From Udeniomyces pyricola (lineage: Eukaryota > Basidiomycota > Tremellomycetes > Cystofilobasidiales > Mrakiaceae): 64,000 nt of DNA. Positions within the stretch are counted from its first letter, which is position 1; every line of letters begins with the position of its first letter. Positions 1 to 12,578 of the stretch are shown in pieces. A program made the translations under genes and the position numbers. The DNA is taken from positions 1 through 64,000 of the forward strand of contig BCIK01000028.1 in NCBI GenBank assembly GCA_039545295.1, read 5' to 3'. Below the pieces are notes generated by a model, which was not told the DNA's origin, searched no databases, and saw only the letters and a program-made list of their open reading frames with translations.

Positions 1-1206
1 GCACTACACCCTGACTGCTCGGAATCATGTACATCATACGATTCTAATCCTCTTTTTTCTTCTTATTTTCCTTCTTTTTTTTTTTTCTTCTTCTTCTTTC
101 CTTGCCGAAGGTCCCAATCCAACCAGTGTTGACCCCTCTCGCGTCTTCGCTGCTGCCTCGTCTTCTGGGCAAGATTGACATCTTGCTCTTCAACCCCCCA
201 TACGTTCCTACATCTCTGTCCGAGTAGGTCATCTCATCTCACGTAGCTCCTTTCCTATATCTTACTCACCACTAAGCTTTGGCATCCTCTCTCCTGGCCT
301 GTGGCACGTATGCTTCACATACGCTGTCGCACTCAACAGGCTAGACTCCACTCAGCTTGCCCCGGGTATCGGCTCAACATGGGCTGGGGGCGACGACGGA
401 ATGAACGTCACGTCTATTGTCCTTTCTCAGCTCGACGTAAGTTAAGATACTGACTGAGTAGCATACCAACCACCAAACGACGGATGCGTCACCAACTTGT
501 CCCTCTTGTCGTCATATGTGGCTGTTGAGACATCATCCTTTTTTTCTTCTTCGCTTGCTACGCTCGTCTCATCCCATTTCTCGAATCGCTATTGACTCAC
601 ATACCTTGTACCCTCTATATAACATTGTCTTAATCCGACACCTGATACCTCACGCTACTTTCTTCTTCCCCTGCCGTCTACTTGCGAACACCCCAAAGTC
701 TCTCCTCTCTCCGATCGGTCTCTTTTACCTTGTTGCCATCAAGCAGAACAAGCCACTCGAAATCATCAAATCCATCCAAACACACTCCAAAGGTCGGATC
801 TCGGGCGAGGTTAGTAACCTCCTTTCCAAGAAAAGGGTCGTCGGGAATTGTGAGAGAGAGAGTCCGACGGAGATGGGAACGAAAAACGGATCTGATTGGG
901 GATCTACCCTTTCTCCAGTCATCTTGCCGTTCCCCCGAAAAAGCTGACTGATTCAAAATTCCCCTCTCCCCCATCCCTCCCCTGTTTCTTGATCAACACC
1001 TTTCGTTGTACGCCTCTGAATGATGATACGCCCTTCTGGGACTTGATCTTGCCAAGGTCGCTCTTCAAAGACGAGCAGGAGGCGAACATCTCTTTGTCCT
1101 CAAGTTCTTCCGACCGACGGACTTTTCATCAACTATCACTCCATTGGCCAATACTCCCGACAGCTCTAGTGGGCGTCAGGAAGAGACGTTGTCATCTTTA
1201 TCTTGA
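1..1206 (+). CDS. MTQ2: eRF1 glutamine methyltransferase (MTQ2/N6AMT1 family), 5'-partial
   Basis: Exons 111..223, 340..436, 699..809 and 1057..1206 join in phase; bases 1-110 look like the end of an intron and the start codon lies before the window. Known role of the family: S-adenosylmethionine-dependent methylation of the Gln in the GGQ motif of release factor eRF1, as a heterodimer with Trm112. Seen: the catalytic NPPY motif (DILLFNPPYVP) in the first visible exon, then the family stretch WAGGDDGM, then LLSPIGLFYLVAIKQNKP, and the C-terminal RRAGGEHLFVLKF that typifies MTQ2 rather than bacterial-type HemK/PrmC. Stop TGA is at 1204-1206. Donors are GTAGGT, GTAAGT and GTTAGT. The SAM-binding N-terminal part is outside the window. 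Identity is strong; exon edges rest on splice logic and phase. Confidence 0.86.
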
Positions 1207-3583
1207 TGAAACGCTTTAATTTGTACGACTCTGTAGTGGATAGAGTGGGTGAGATCAGTGGATAGCTAGGTAGGTAGGTCGGAGATTGAAGACGTTGTTC
1301 TACGTACGTATCTATAGCTCGATCCGCTACATATCGCGGCGAGTTTGACATTCGAAGCTTTGATGGTCGATGCGTTAGAATCACGGTATCTGTGAGGATG
1401 ATGCACACGACTGATCATACTAGACTCTTATACAGTCAAGCCGCTCTACATTCAATAACCATATCGTCCCGTGAATCCGTACTCGCTCTACGTTCTATGA
1501 ATTCTACCCGCTAGAGTTGAGACTTTAGGTGGTGTTGTCTACACTGACAGTATAGTCGGTTGTAATACCGTGACGTAGTTGATGGCCGGCGGCACAGGAT
1601 CATCAAACATGCATTGTCCTCGACGTACGTACGTTCGACGTTGGTGCATGCAGGTTGGTGCTCATGATCATTTTCTCGCCCGCATTGTCCGCGTCGCCCA
1701 CATCGCCCGTAAGGCACGCACTATCACTCGTATCACGATCAACGCGATCGGACGTGGAGTAAACTAAGCGGGATGCTCGATGTGGGATGGTCTTGGATCT
1801 TGGGTACAGCTGGATGGTCACCGGTCGATGGCTGACGCGCTGACCATGGCTGACGTGCCGACGTGCCGATGGCGGGGGGTAACTTTGGCATTACATATTA
1901 ATCACCGGCTTCTGCTGTTGCCGGTAGAAGCGACCGGAATCTCCAAGTCCCAAGTACCGCTTGGAAGTCATGATTTCAATATCATTTATAATCCTGGATT
2001 CTGGATCAATTGGAGGTTCCCACGGCGCGATACGTGTGACCACGCGGTGCGCGCACGACGTAGCTCAATTTTCTTTGCGGGGTTTTTTCGATGATGTTTA
2101 AATGACATGACCTAAGCTAATGAATAGCCTGCAGAGCTAGCTGATATCGTACGTAGTACAATTTAACGTACATTTCGTTCTAAGGTTTGCATGTTCAGTC
2201 TCAACGTTCAACACTCGCATCGTATACTAGGGCTGTCGAGATCGCCGACTCGACCTTGATCAATTCTTCTGTGCGCGCGTTCGCGTTGACTGAGCTACTT
2301 TCTCACCTGGCATTAGACTGTAACTATACATATATATAAGCTGCTGCAGCTCTAAGATCCACCGCGTCGACGTGTGCACGCATTTCTTTCATGATTATAA
2401 TCCTCACGCACGTGTCTCGAAAGGTACGATTTTTTGTTGTTGTTGCTGATTCCTTATGCGTGGGGATTGCATACTGGGTACTGGGTACTGGAAACTGGTC
2501 CATGGTCCTGCTGACTGCAGTCGTACACGTAAACCCTGCAATCATGTCAGACTACGAGGGTACGGTGATCTGGTGCCGCTGCTTTTTCAAAAGCAACGAC
2601 GACGACTGATGCATCAGATACTCGATATCTAAGCCCGCGATATATCTGATCTAGATCATTCTGATCGACTGCACGTTTTATATCATTTGGCCGAGTGCAA
2701 GAAAGGCCGGGCGAGTGTTTGTAGATTTTGTCCCGTCGGAGATTTGTACCGTTCTACAGGAAGATGCATGTACGATCTTCGTGTCGGGGTGCAGTCGACG
2801 GGTTTATTGTATATATACTGCTACAAGGAGGTCCTACAAGTGATCATCCATTGCGTTGCCTCCTTGCTTTAAGCATTACTCGCAATCGGATGAGCGGATA
2901 TAGAAATCCGACCGTCGGATTGTTACATCGAATATCGAGCTGCTGCGACTTGTGCAACCTAGATCGCGGATGTACGGGTTGAGGCTAAGCTCAACCTACC
3001 CTCGTGTAAGAATCATATACGCAAATGTATACCGAAGAAAGCAAGGCGTTTCAGAGATATATATAGATATATACGATGTCTGGATGGATAAAGACCGCGG
3101 CGTGTGGCTCGGGGTGGAACTAGAACGTACTGCGAGAAGTCAAGGATGTCGAGACGATAGCCGACGACCGGCCGAGGGAATACGAAAGGAGTTACTTATA
3201 GTAAGTGATCTGCAAGGGTGAAGAAAGGAAGAAAAAAAAAGGAAGCTGGATGCACCATGTGAGTGCAAGGCGTTACATATGCGGGGCCTAGACTTGTCCG
3301 CGCTGCTGGTCCAATCGATCCATATCAACCCAACGTGAACGCACGAGATTCGAGTTTCCCTGGCGCGTTAGTCCAGCCAGCTTCTAGCCGGTCGGCGCTG
3401 GGGATCGAGATCAATGACCCCTTGTCGTTTCGCTAGTCACTCAAAGTCACTACATTCCGCTCCTCCCGGCCTCTCTCGATTCGACTCTTCGATTCCCCTC
3501 CCCTCCTCTCCTTGGCTCATCCTTTCGACTTATTGATACCTCTACCACTCTCACATCTCACTTCCTCATTCTACCAGCCCAAC
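1207..3583. other. 2.4 kb intergenic region, no gene recognised
   Basis: This is the longest plain gap in the window, lying between two plus-strand genes. It holds many short TACG, TCGA and ATAT patches (for example around 1300-1320, 1620-1640, 2145-2175 and 3055-3075), but I see no coding exon, tRNA or long repeat. It must contain the MTQ2 3' end and the promoter of the downstream regulator. Confidence 0.5.
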
Positions 3584-6500
3584 ATGCCCAAGGCGCATCG
3601 TGATGGTCCCGAGGGATCGGCACCTAGAGTACCGGTAAAGCGAGGAATGGCGTGGTAGGTTTCAGCCGTCTTTGTCTCTCCTTGTCTCTCCTTGTCTCTC
3701 GCTCTCGCTCTCTCCTACAATCCCCCAACGAGCGTTGTCTGTCCTATCGGCCTGCACTCTAGGGCTTCGTCTGCCGTGACGACCCTGAGCTCTAGTCAGC
3801 ACGTCCTCAGCCTTCTCTCTGGACTAACCCGGAGTTGACCTGCCTCGAGCTCCTCTGCTCATCATCTTTGGCCGTGCATCGAGCATCTCGCGCTGATTCC
3901 CATACTGGATGCCACTTTCCAACCCTTTAGTCATCAATGTCGTAGGAAGAAACTCAAGGTTCGTCACTCTTCCTCTCTTCTGATCCTAACGTCTAACCCC
4001 ACATTCAATCTTCTCTTCGACCGGTCCTCTTGAGCCGTTCCCTTAAAGACACTGCCTGGCTTTCGCGTCCCAGCCATGCCTTGTCTCGTCTCGGCGTCCT
4101 GCCCCTCTCAATCTAAGAGCCTCCTCACGTGGCCATTGGATATTGGGCTTTTTTCTCGCCCCCTGGCTCCCGCAGCTCACCCGATCCTTCCCTCCTGTTT
4201 TCCTTCCCTTGTCCTTCTTCACGCTCAATTCATGGGGTTGTCTTGCCACTTGGTCCTCTTAGTGTGGTAAGTCCCCGCGACGTCATTCGCCCGTCGCGTT
4301 ACCACGCTGAGAATCTTGAACTGATGCTTGCGTTGCTATGCTGTCCCTAACAGACGCCCAGAAACCCCACTGCTCGCCATGTCTTAAAGCGCACGCTGCC
4401 ATCCTTGCTGCCTCGTCGGGCGGTCGACACCCACCTCCCACTTCGAACCTACCCGAATGCACTTGGGATCCAGATCGAGATCACGTTCAATCAGGTTCCG
4501 GTGGAGAAGGATCTAAACGCAGGACGGGTGCTGTGAGTGGTGGAAGCAAAGGCACGGAGACTGCGATAGTTAATACCTTGAGCCAGAATAGCTCGCTCGA
4601 AGGCAAAGCGAAGGCGGAGGAGGAAGGAAACGCGCCCCTAGGTGAGTGACCGCGTCTGCTTGGCTTGCCCTAAAGTTTCTTTCCCCCCTATTGCCCCCTT
4701 GCGGCCCTGCAACTCGACCTTTCCTGCATACACTCCATCCAAGCATCTATCTATCCATCAATGCAAATTTTGATCAGCATGAAATACAATCCAGTTCAAA
4801 AAGTCCCCTTTCTAATTTGATATCATTGATTTCCAATGCTCATTGACCCACTTTTCCATCTATCCCATTTATCTGTCTCGGATCCAGATCTGACCACTAG
4901 CTCCACTCATCATACCATCCCATTCGCTTCCGAGCCACCCACGGCCGCGTACTTTTCTACCGAGTCCGCTCACGTCGGCTTGGATCCTCAGCGGCAGCAG
5001 CACCATCATCATCAGCAACCTTCGCATGATCAATTGTATGCGCCATCGTCGCAATCCTTCTTCGCCCCGCCTACCAACGACAATCTGGTGTCTGCCCCGC
5101 AGCAGCAGCCGCTGACCCCTCAACAGCAGCACATGCTTCATCAGCAACAGCAGCACGAATTCTATCTCCATCAACAGACCCAACAGCAGCAGCACCGAGA
5201 TCAACAGCACAGTGCCCATCGACCCTCTCCTCACCCGCAGCAGCAGCAGACCCTCTACGGCTCGTATCAGTCCACGCTTTACGACCAACAATCCAACGAC
5301 TCATCCTCTGGTATCTCTCACCCTATCTCTACGACCTCTTCCCCCGATCATCTCTACGTTAGCGATCCAATCTATGGGTATAGCGATGACAACCTCGCGT
5401 CAACCCACGATTACCACCGCCTCTCGCAACCCTCGACGGCCAACTCGTCCTTCTCTCATCCAACGAAGCACTCGACGGTTACCTCACCACCATCGCACCT
5501 CCTGCCGCCCTACTTTTTCGCCCAAGGCCAGCTCGCGGAGCAGTCTCATCCGCACGAATCTCAACCGCACATTCAGCAGCTGAGGTCCATGCGAGACCGC
5601 ATTCCATCGACAGACGAATCGTTCTTCGTTCAGTACTCGGCCTACCCCAAGGATCTACCCTCACCCGCGATGCTCCTCCAGCTCGTCGAGGTCTTCTTCG
5701 CCAAGGTCCCAACGGTCTCCAAGATCCTTCACAAGCGTCGCTTCATGATTGCCATTACAACCCTCAACCCAAATCATCCGTCGTATCCGCATCCGGCCGT
5801 GCTTCATGCCATTGTAGCCATCGCTGCCCGTCACTCGGGTCTACCAGAGGTCCAGCAGCCGCTTTTCACCGAGTGTCCTGATGGCAAGTACAAGGAGGTC
5901 GACGGTGGCTTTGGCGGCAAGCACGCTGCATTTGCTAGGCGGGCCATGGATGAGGAGTTCAAGATTGGCGAGAGGCTTTTTGATACATTGGTTGGTGAGT
6001 GATCAAAACGTGCACGGCTCATCGATGAGTTGGATGGGTTTGCTTCGTTGTTCGCTCGCAGGTGACCGGCTTCTGACATGCTTTTCGTCTCTTTCTTCCC
6101 CCTCGCTTCTACCTCCTCAGCATGCGTCATCCTGTCGGCGTACGATTACCAAAACGCACTCTGGGTCGCGGTCTGGCTGACTTCAGCCCTCTGCACTCGT
6201 CTCTCCGTTCCCTTGGGCGTCAACATCTCTTCTCGGCAAGAGACCTTTATACCGGGCACAAAACCTTCGCTCCTGCCGCGGACGGATGACTTAATTGAGC
6301 GTGAAACCCGGCGGCGTGTCTTTTGGGTTGGCTTCATGAGCGATCGGATGACCAGCTGCTCGAGTGGCTGGGCGGGCAGTCTCGACGAGGCAGATGTCAC
6401 CATCGAGCTGCCCTGTAGACAGGAGGACTATCTCAAAGATGATGCTGTGAGTGATAACTTGGCTTTTCGTAGGCCGAAGAAGCGGAGTGGAAAGGTTGAG

Positions 6501-8725
6501 ACACTGACTGTCGCCTCTCTTCATGTTGCTGTCCATCTGTCTCCTTTTGGACCTGATCATTTAGTTGGGTTGTCCGGAAAACCCTCAATCGCTCGCCTCG
6601 CCAGATCTTTTTACCTCTCACGTGCCCAAGTTTACAGAGTCCGTTTCACCTACGCGTTGTGCTTGAATTCAATTTGGTTTGCTACAACCGCTAATCCGCC
6701 ATTCCCTTTGATTACATCTCTTGGCTCGCTCCTCTTGACATCTCACAGCCCATTCATTCTACACCTCAAGTCCCTGATTCTTCTCTCGCGTGTCAAGCAG
6801 TTCAACCGGCGGTTCCTCAAACCGACCTGGCCAGAGACAGCACGCGCCATGGATGCTCGCTCTACCGCTGCGTTCAAGATGGTTCAGAGCCAGATCGAGG
6901 CCTACCCGAAGGGTTTCCCAAAGGTACGCCGATATTTGCTTAGCTTGTGGATCGGAGCAAAGGCGGAAGTAGGTTGACACTTATGCCCTGGCCTGATAAA
7001 CCCCTTTTATACGGACGGACAATCACTCATGTCCACAGCAATACCGCGATCCGCTCTTACACCACGATGAACAAGGTGGCATCGACGCAGATCTCTTTGC
7101 TGGTGAGTTTTTCAGTATGCTTCGAACGGCTTTGTATGTTTGGTTGGATCTCATGCTCACCCGTTGTGACGTTGCTTTCTGGCCTACCAGCTCACATCAT
7201 TCCCTTTGTCGCAATGATTTTCCTTCACGAATCTCACGTCGACCTCATGTCCCGAAACGATCCATCCTCGGCTATGATGCTTGGAGCGGCGAGGGGCATG
7301 CTCTCGCATGTCTGCCTACTAATGTCAACCTCGTTCGAGTGCGTTTCCTCATTTCCCCCCTGTTTCGGTCCGGTTTCGGGTTCTCTTCTGTCTTGGACCC
7401 TGTTGATTGACATACTTGTTCTCTCCATCGTTCCCCATCGTGTCTGACACATGTCAGCTTTTCGTCCCTGCATCCGTTTACGGCATTCTGCTTGTTCGTC
7501 GGTGGCCGATCGCTGACGCGGTTCTACCAGGCGGCCATTTATGTCGACGACAAGGCCGCCGCTCAAGCCGTTCTATCCGAGATCCATGTCTTCCAGTACG
7601 TTTCACTTCCTCTCTTGCGATCAGTATCGATGGCTTGATCCAAGGGCTGACTCGAATCACATCGTTCTCCTTGACCGCATCAGGGCCGCACTTTCGAGGT
7701 TTGGTGAACGCATTCCGCTCGCGTACCGGCAACTTCAGATGCTTCAAGTTGCTCTCGATGAGGCCTCAGCGTTTAGAGAGGTACCTGGCCCTTGGGATGC
7801 TTGCGCGTTCGACAAAGTCAGTCCCCCTCCTTCTCGCCCCTCGGAGGCTGGGTCGTGTTTACATGCTTGAGCCAATGGATAGAGATGTTGACTATGGTTT
7901 CATCTTCCTGTTGATCGATTTGACCTTTTTCATCCTGCCCAGACCGAGACACAGACGGCCACTCGCTGCTCGACGCCCCCGCCCCTTTCGCGTGACGACA
8001 CCGTTAACGTTACCGCTTCGACGGCCGCTGCCAGCAACAACATCAGCCATGTCGCTCCGACACCAATCCCCCCACCATGCTTACCTACGGCGGCAGCATT
8101 CCCATCGACGGAGCATCTCTCTATGATAGTCAACAACCAGTTTCCCAAATTTGAGCCGTCGGCAGGAGGAAGGGCTTTGCAACAACAACAACAACAGCCT
8201 CCGCCGTCGTCGTCCCAGCTGGGACCCAATGAGCACGGCAGCAACTACCATTCCCCCCCTTCCAACGTCGACATCAATGCATCTTCTCATCTTTACGTCA
8301 GCCCACCCATGACCGGTATTAATGGCCATCCCGGCGGAGGTCACTTGACCAAGCCCTCTCCTCCGACTTCCATGGTCCTGACTGCTCCCCATATCTCATC
8401 TTCTGTTTTGGCCTCGTCGTCCCCCTCGGGACCAGCCTCACGTCAACCGGCGACCTCTAACCCGGCCGATGGCGCCAACACTCATCTGCATTTTATGACG
8501 ACGACGCCTTTCAGAGGGGCCGATCCAAGCCTGATGTCCTCTCTCTTCCGGAGTAATGACTCAACGACGGGCGAGGATCTTGACGAAGGAGGTATGTTTT
8601 TGGAAGAGCTGCAGCCCGATGGAGAGGGGGGAATGGAAATGGGTACGGCGGGGAGAGTAGATGGGTGGAGTCATGAGCTTGGCGCTAGAATGAGACATGA
8701 GGGCGTCATGGTGTGGGGCCAGTAA
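3584..8725 (+). CDS. Zn(II)2Cys6 transcription factor with fungal MHR domain
   Basis: Thirteen exons: 3584..3654, 3931..3958, 4263..4266, 4354..4641, 4888..5994, 6121..6446, 6565..6638, 6749..6923, 7039..7102, 7191..7338, 7458..7595, 7684..7816, 7943..8725; total 3339 nt, 1112 residues. The N-terminal zinc cluster reads CHQCRRKKLKCDAQKPHCSP with Cys 24, 27, 34, 41 and 44; the sixth Cys is probably Cys70 in PECTWD after a long loop. A His/Gln-rich stretch follows (about 170-280). The fungal-specific MHR domain is shown by RETRRRVFWVGFMSDR, NPQSLASPDLFTSH, PFILHLKSLILLSRVKQFN, MLGAARGMLSH and FVGGRSLTRFYQAA. The last exon is a Ser/Pro/Gln-rich tail. Known for the family: a nuclear, sequence-specific regulator, often of metabolism. 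Target genes cannot be inferred. Exon 3 is only TGTG and supplies the third Cys codon. The GTCCGT donor after 6638 is the weakest junction. Confidence 0.85.
4263..4266 (+). other. 4-nt microexon in the zinc-cluster gene
   Basis: TGTG sits between an acceptor TTAG (ending 4262) and a donor GTAAGT (starting 4267). Only its inclusion joins ...RRKKLK (ending 3958) to ACGCCCAG (from 4354) as RRKKLK-C-D-A-Q, restoring the invariant third Cys. Without it the frame shifts and the zinc cluster is lost. Confidence 0.8.
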
Positions 8726-9614
8726 AAAAAAAAAAGAAGGAAGGTCCGGAGGAAAGGAAGCAAGTCCAGATCTTGTTTCTTTTCAAACCGATCGTTTTTT
8801 GTTTTGTTTTATTTTGTTCTCGTTGTGTTCTTGTCCCTTTTTTTCTTCTTCTTAAATTCTTCTTGTTTCTTTGATCTCGCCTTGATGCTGTTTCTTTTTT
8901 CATGACCTCGTCTATTGTTACCCTTGTTCCATCCATTTCTACCAGCTTGCTTTGATCCTTCGATTCTCACTTGACACTATCTCGCCTCTTTGTCTCTTTT
9001 TCTTTTTCTTTTTCTTCTTCTTTATCTCCTTGCTCTCGTTCTGCTGCATCTGAACCATCTCGCGTTCATCTTTCACTTTGCTTCCGTAGTGTATACCCTC
9101 CTCCGGTCTTTCTCTCTCCCCCCCCCCCCCCCCCCCCTCTCTCCCCCCCCCCCCCTCTCTCTTTCGACGGCCGGGCTAGCTAGCTAGCTATGCCGGGTCC
9201 CTTCCTCTTCTTCAATCCCTTCAAGTTCCAAACGTCAACTTCTCGTCCCGCCCTCATGTAGCCTAGATTTCATTCAGTTCGATTCCCAGCTTTTTCCAAA
9301 TTTGAGCGAAATAAGAGAAAACAGGGGTCGGAGACGAAACACGATATATAGTTTGACTGTAATTGATAGCGCGACTACTCATTCATAAGGACGTAGAGTA
9401 CTCTGTATTATACGGCCATCCTGCCCGGGGAAGCCGGCCTAGCTATATATATATATATAACTGGATCAAGGTCCCATCATGTACGTCGATGCCAAGAGAC
9501 AGCATAGTCTCATTGCAAGAGGAGGGAAAATATGAATGGCTATGGAACGTAAAGCAGATAATATTATATATATATATATATAGTGTATGTAAGTACGGTT
9601 GTAGGAGAGGAAAT
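8726..9614. other. Convergent intergenic region with poly-C/CT tracts
   Basis: This lies between the 3' ends of the regulator (plus) and SWD3 (minus). It starts with an A-run just after the stop, continues T-rich, and has C runs at 9118-9137 and 9143-9155, GCTA repeats at 9175-9190, and ATAT microsatellites near 9443 and 9565. No gene is seen. Confidence 0.6.
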
Positions 9615-10037
9615 TCAAACGATGATGACGTCCCGCCACAACTTGACGGTGTAATCGGACCCGATCGAGGCTGTGGCGAGGAGTGGGAGGGTGGGATGCG
9701 TCGCGATGGAGATGATGGGGTCTAGATTAGATGGATGGGATGGATGGGTGGGATGGGTCGGAGAATGGAGTGGGGTGGGGGTGGACCAGGGAAGGAAGGG
9801 CCGTGACGGAAGAGGGGAAGTGAAGGCAGGTGTGGAAAGCAGAAGACGAAAAAAAAGGGAGGGGGAGGGGGGGGGGGAAGTCAGGGTGGGAGAAAAAGAG
9901 AAAGAGAGAGCAGAAGAGCAGAGAGTCAGTTTAGAAATGAATAATAATAATAATAAATCCCGATCTGGTCAGACTCCATTCGGATTTCATGACGGATTTC
10001 GGGGGAAAAAAAAGGACGACTCCTCCACTTCCTCTTC

Positions 10038-10078
<41 letters not shown>

Positions 10079-12578
10079 AAAAAAACCTGACGAACCCTCG
10101 TGACACCTAAGGTCAAGGACGATTTTTCGAGATTGGACTTCCCAAGCGACGACTCGACCGTCTTCGCCCCCTCCTACGATCCACACCGGTTGAACGCGGC
10201 TCTCCTCCTCCTCGTTGTCGTCGTTTTTGTTGTTGATGGTCCGGGAACCAGTAGCATCACAAGAAGTGGAGGACGCGTTTGGAGGTGCCAAAGGGAGGGG
10301 GATATCGCCGTTGGGTAGGGATGAGATCGAACTAGATGATAAACACATGGTAGAGTCAACCAGCAAATGAGAAGAAGCAAGGGCAGAAGAAGAAGAAGAA
10401 GAAGAAGAAGAAGAAGGCGATCGAGTGATGAACGTTGCTCGAGGACGAATCAAGTATTGACTCGCACATCCGAACCGCTGATTATTCAACCCTTCCTCTT
10501 CTTCCTCCTCTCCTTGTCTTTCTCCTTCTCCCTCGGCATCACCCCCTTGGTTCTTGATCGTTTCCCCAACGGTCACTGGTACTGCCGCCGCTGCCGCCGA
10601 CGGACATGAAAACGTCTTGACGACTTTGGAAGTATGGTAGTTCCATAACCGGGTCGTCGAATCGAGCGTCGTCGAGAGGAGGTATCGCGCGTTAGGAGTG
10701 AAGGAGATATTGGCTCTGCAAAACAAAAAGAAATAAAAAATGATGATGGACGAAAAAAAGATGAGCGATGATGACGTGAAAGAGGAAAAAAAAAGGGGGG
10801 GGGGAAGTTTCAGGTTAGAGTAGAGAAGAGAGGGATATTGAGGAAGAAAGAAACAAAAAAAAAGAAGAAAGGGAAAAAAAAAGGGGGAAGGGGAAAGGGA
10901 AGAAGGACAGGTCAATTTTGAGCAGGGTTAGGATACGTCATGAGATTGTGATGTTGATGAGAGCGTGTACGATATGGGATCGTCATGATATGACGGATCA
11001 CCAAGGCAAAAAAAAAAGTAGGAGAGGATGAAAAACCTACATGGGAACGGATTCTTCATGCACGATCGTCTTAAGGCATTGACCGGTAGAAGTGTCCCAC
11101 ATCCGGCTTGTGAGTGGCTCACATGGGAACAAAAAAAAAGAAGAAACAGTAGAGAGCATATGTCAGGAAAGATGATCGTCAACAGACTAAGAAAGAGGGT
11201 CAAACAGAGAGGAGAGAGATCACAGAGGATAGTAAAAAAGTGGTTTCCGTCGTAGAAGAAGGACTCCTTTTTTTTTTTTTTTTTTTTTTTCTACACTTAC
11301 ATCAAGCCATCCCAAATACAACTGACCAACATGGTTCCGTCCCGATTGAAGTGGACCCCACTGACTGGATCCGAATGGGCGGGTAACGTCAGATGGGGTT
11401 TACCCGAGCGAACGTTCCAGAGGTAGATACATTCGTCCTTGGATCCTGATGCGAGGAGCGTCGTTTGTGGGTTGAAGGAGAGCGTGAGGATGGGCGCACG
11501 ATGGGAAAGAAGAGGAGTAGAGTGGATGGGTGTTGACTGGGTGTTTGAAAGCCGGATGAGGAAGAGGACGATCGTCGTAAAAGAAGGGGGAGGAAGTTGG
11601 TGAGGATGAGACGACGGTAAGAAGAGCAAAGAGATGAGCCCGTAAGCAAAACGCAAAGTCAAGATACAAACGCGAAACCGTGTTCGTTCTGTGTTCGTTT
11701 TGGTTTTTTTTTTCCTCTCTGATTTGGATTGAAGAGACGATTCAAGAGAAGGTGAGAAAAATGGAGACGGACATGTTCGATGGACCAAATGCGAATGCTC
11801 TTGTCGTCGGAACCTGTCGCGAGGAACCTCGAGTCAAACGACCATGCCACGTCCGAAATGCCTGGTGAGATAGATGAAATGGGATCCAAAGGATGGTCAA
11901 TGGGTAAGAAACAACGTCGTCTCTTCAGGATGACGGCCAAGAAAAGAAAAAAAAAAAAGAAAAGAAAGAGCGGTCCTAGTTTCCTGACTTCCCAAAACGA
12001 CAGAAGGGAAGCCCCGATCCAATTCAAGCGCAGCAAGAAAACCAAAACCGACGCGAACGGGGACGCGTTCACGCGTGAAAAGCCTTTTCTCCTAACCCAT
12101 TCCCTCCCTGGTTTCTCTTTTCTCTCTCGATCTTCCCTTCTCAATCGTCACGTTCTAGACGACTCACCTTGAGAATGAAAGCCTAGTAGGGTCGTTAGAT
12201 GAAGACCAGAAGCGACATCCCTGAATCGCTGAACACAAATGCCGTTCGTCCTAGATTCAGCGGATGGATCATCTTGTCGAGACCGATGGATAGATAGCAT
12301 GCAAGGCAATGCAATATGGGAGGTCTTTCTTCTGATATATATCTGAGTACGATTCCTCCTCTTTTTTTTCTTTTCTTTTCTTTCTACTCTGGTAGGACGT
12401 TGACGCACCAGATACAAACGATGCCATCCGCGCCGGAACTCGCGAGTTTCTCGCCGTCCGGGGAGAACTTGACGACGGCGAGGGAGGCGGTGTGACCGAG
12501 GAGGGCGTGTGTTTGGGTGTACGATGCGGGTCGACTGGAACTGGTCGATGTTGTTGGAGGAGGAACGGGGCCGGACAT
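9615..12578 (-). CDS. SWD3: WD40 COMPASS subunit Swd3/WDR5
   Basis: Seven exons on the minus strand: 12578..12409, 12220..12168, 11861..11773, 11536..11301, 11106..11041, 10715..10096, 9721..9615; 1341 nt, 446 residues. Known role: seven-bladed beta-propeller of the Set1/COMPASS histone H3K4 methyltransferase. Seen in order: LLGHTASLAVVKFSPDGEKL, GISDVAWSFDSRFLATGSDD, HRAPILTLSFNPQ, PAHSDPVSGVHFNRDGTM, DGLIRMWDTSTGQCLKT, NISFTPNARYLLSTTLD, WIVGGGEDGRVVAWEVQ and a terminal IISIATHP...IGSDYTVKLW, all matching WDR5 blade order. The normal family length is about 330. The excess is mainly one low-complexity insertion of about 130 residues (Glu-, Ser-, Ala-, Asn-rich) in exon 6, between WNYHTSKVVKTF and VQPVWIVGG. 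Start ATG at 12578 gives a short Pro/Ser leader before blade 1. Every junction keeps phase. Confidence 0.9.
10040..10075. repeat. A36 homopolymer in a SWD3 intron
   Basis: Thirty-six consecutive A on the plus strand, which reads as T36 in the transcript, starting about 20 nt after the donor at 10095 in the last intron. A similar 23-nt T run lies at 11268-11290 in another SWD3 intron. Confidence 0.95.

Noticed and set aside
516..974. Overlapping open frames on both strands in the MTQ2 region
   Set aside because: They read through introns of MTQ2; only the pieces in the exons match the family, and the antisense frames have no protein-like features.
6471..6497. Possible small exon coding AEEAEWK in the Zn2Cys6 gene
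   Set aside because: It ends in phase 1, which breaks the following NPQSLASPDLFTSH frame. A direct phase-0 intron 6447-6564 restores the family sequence.
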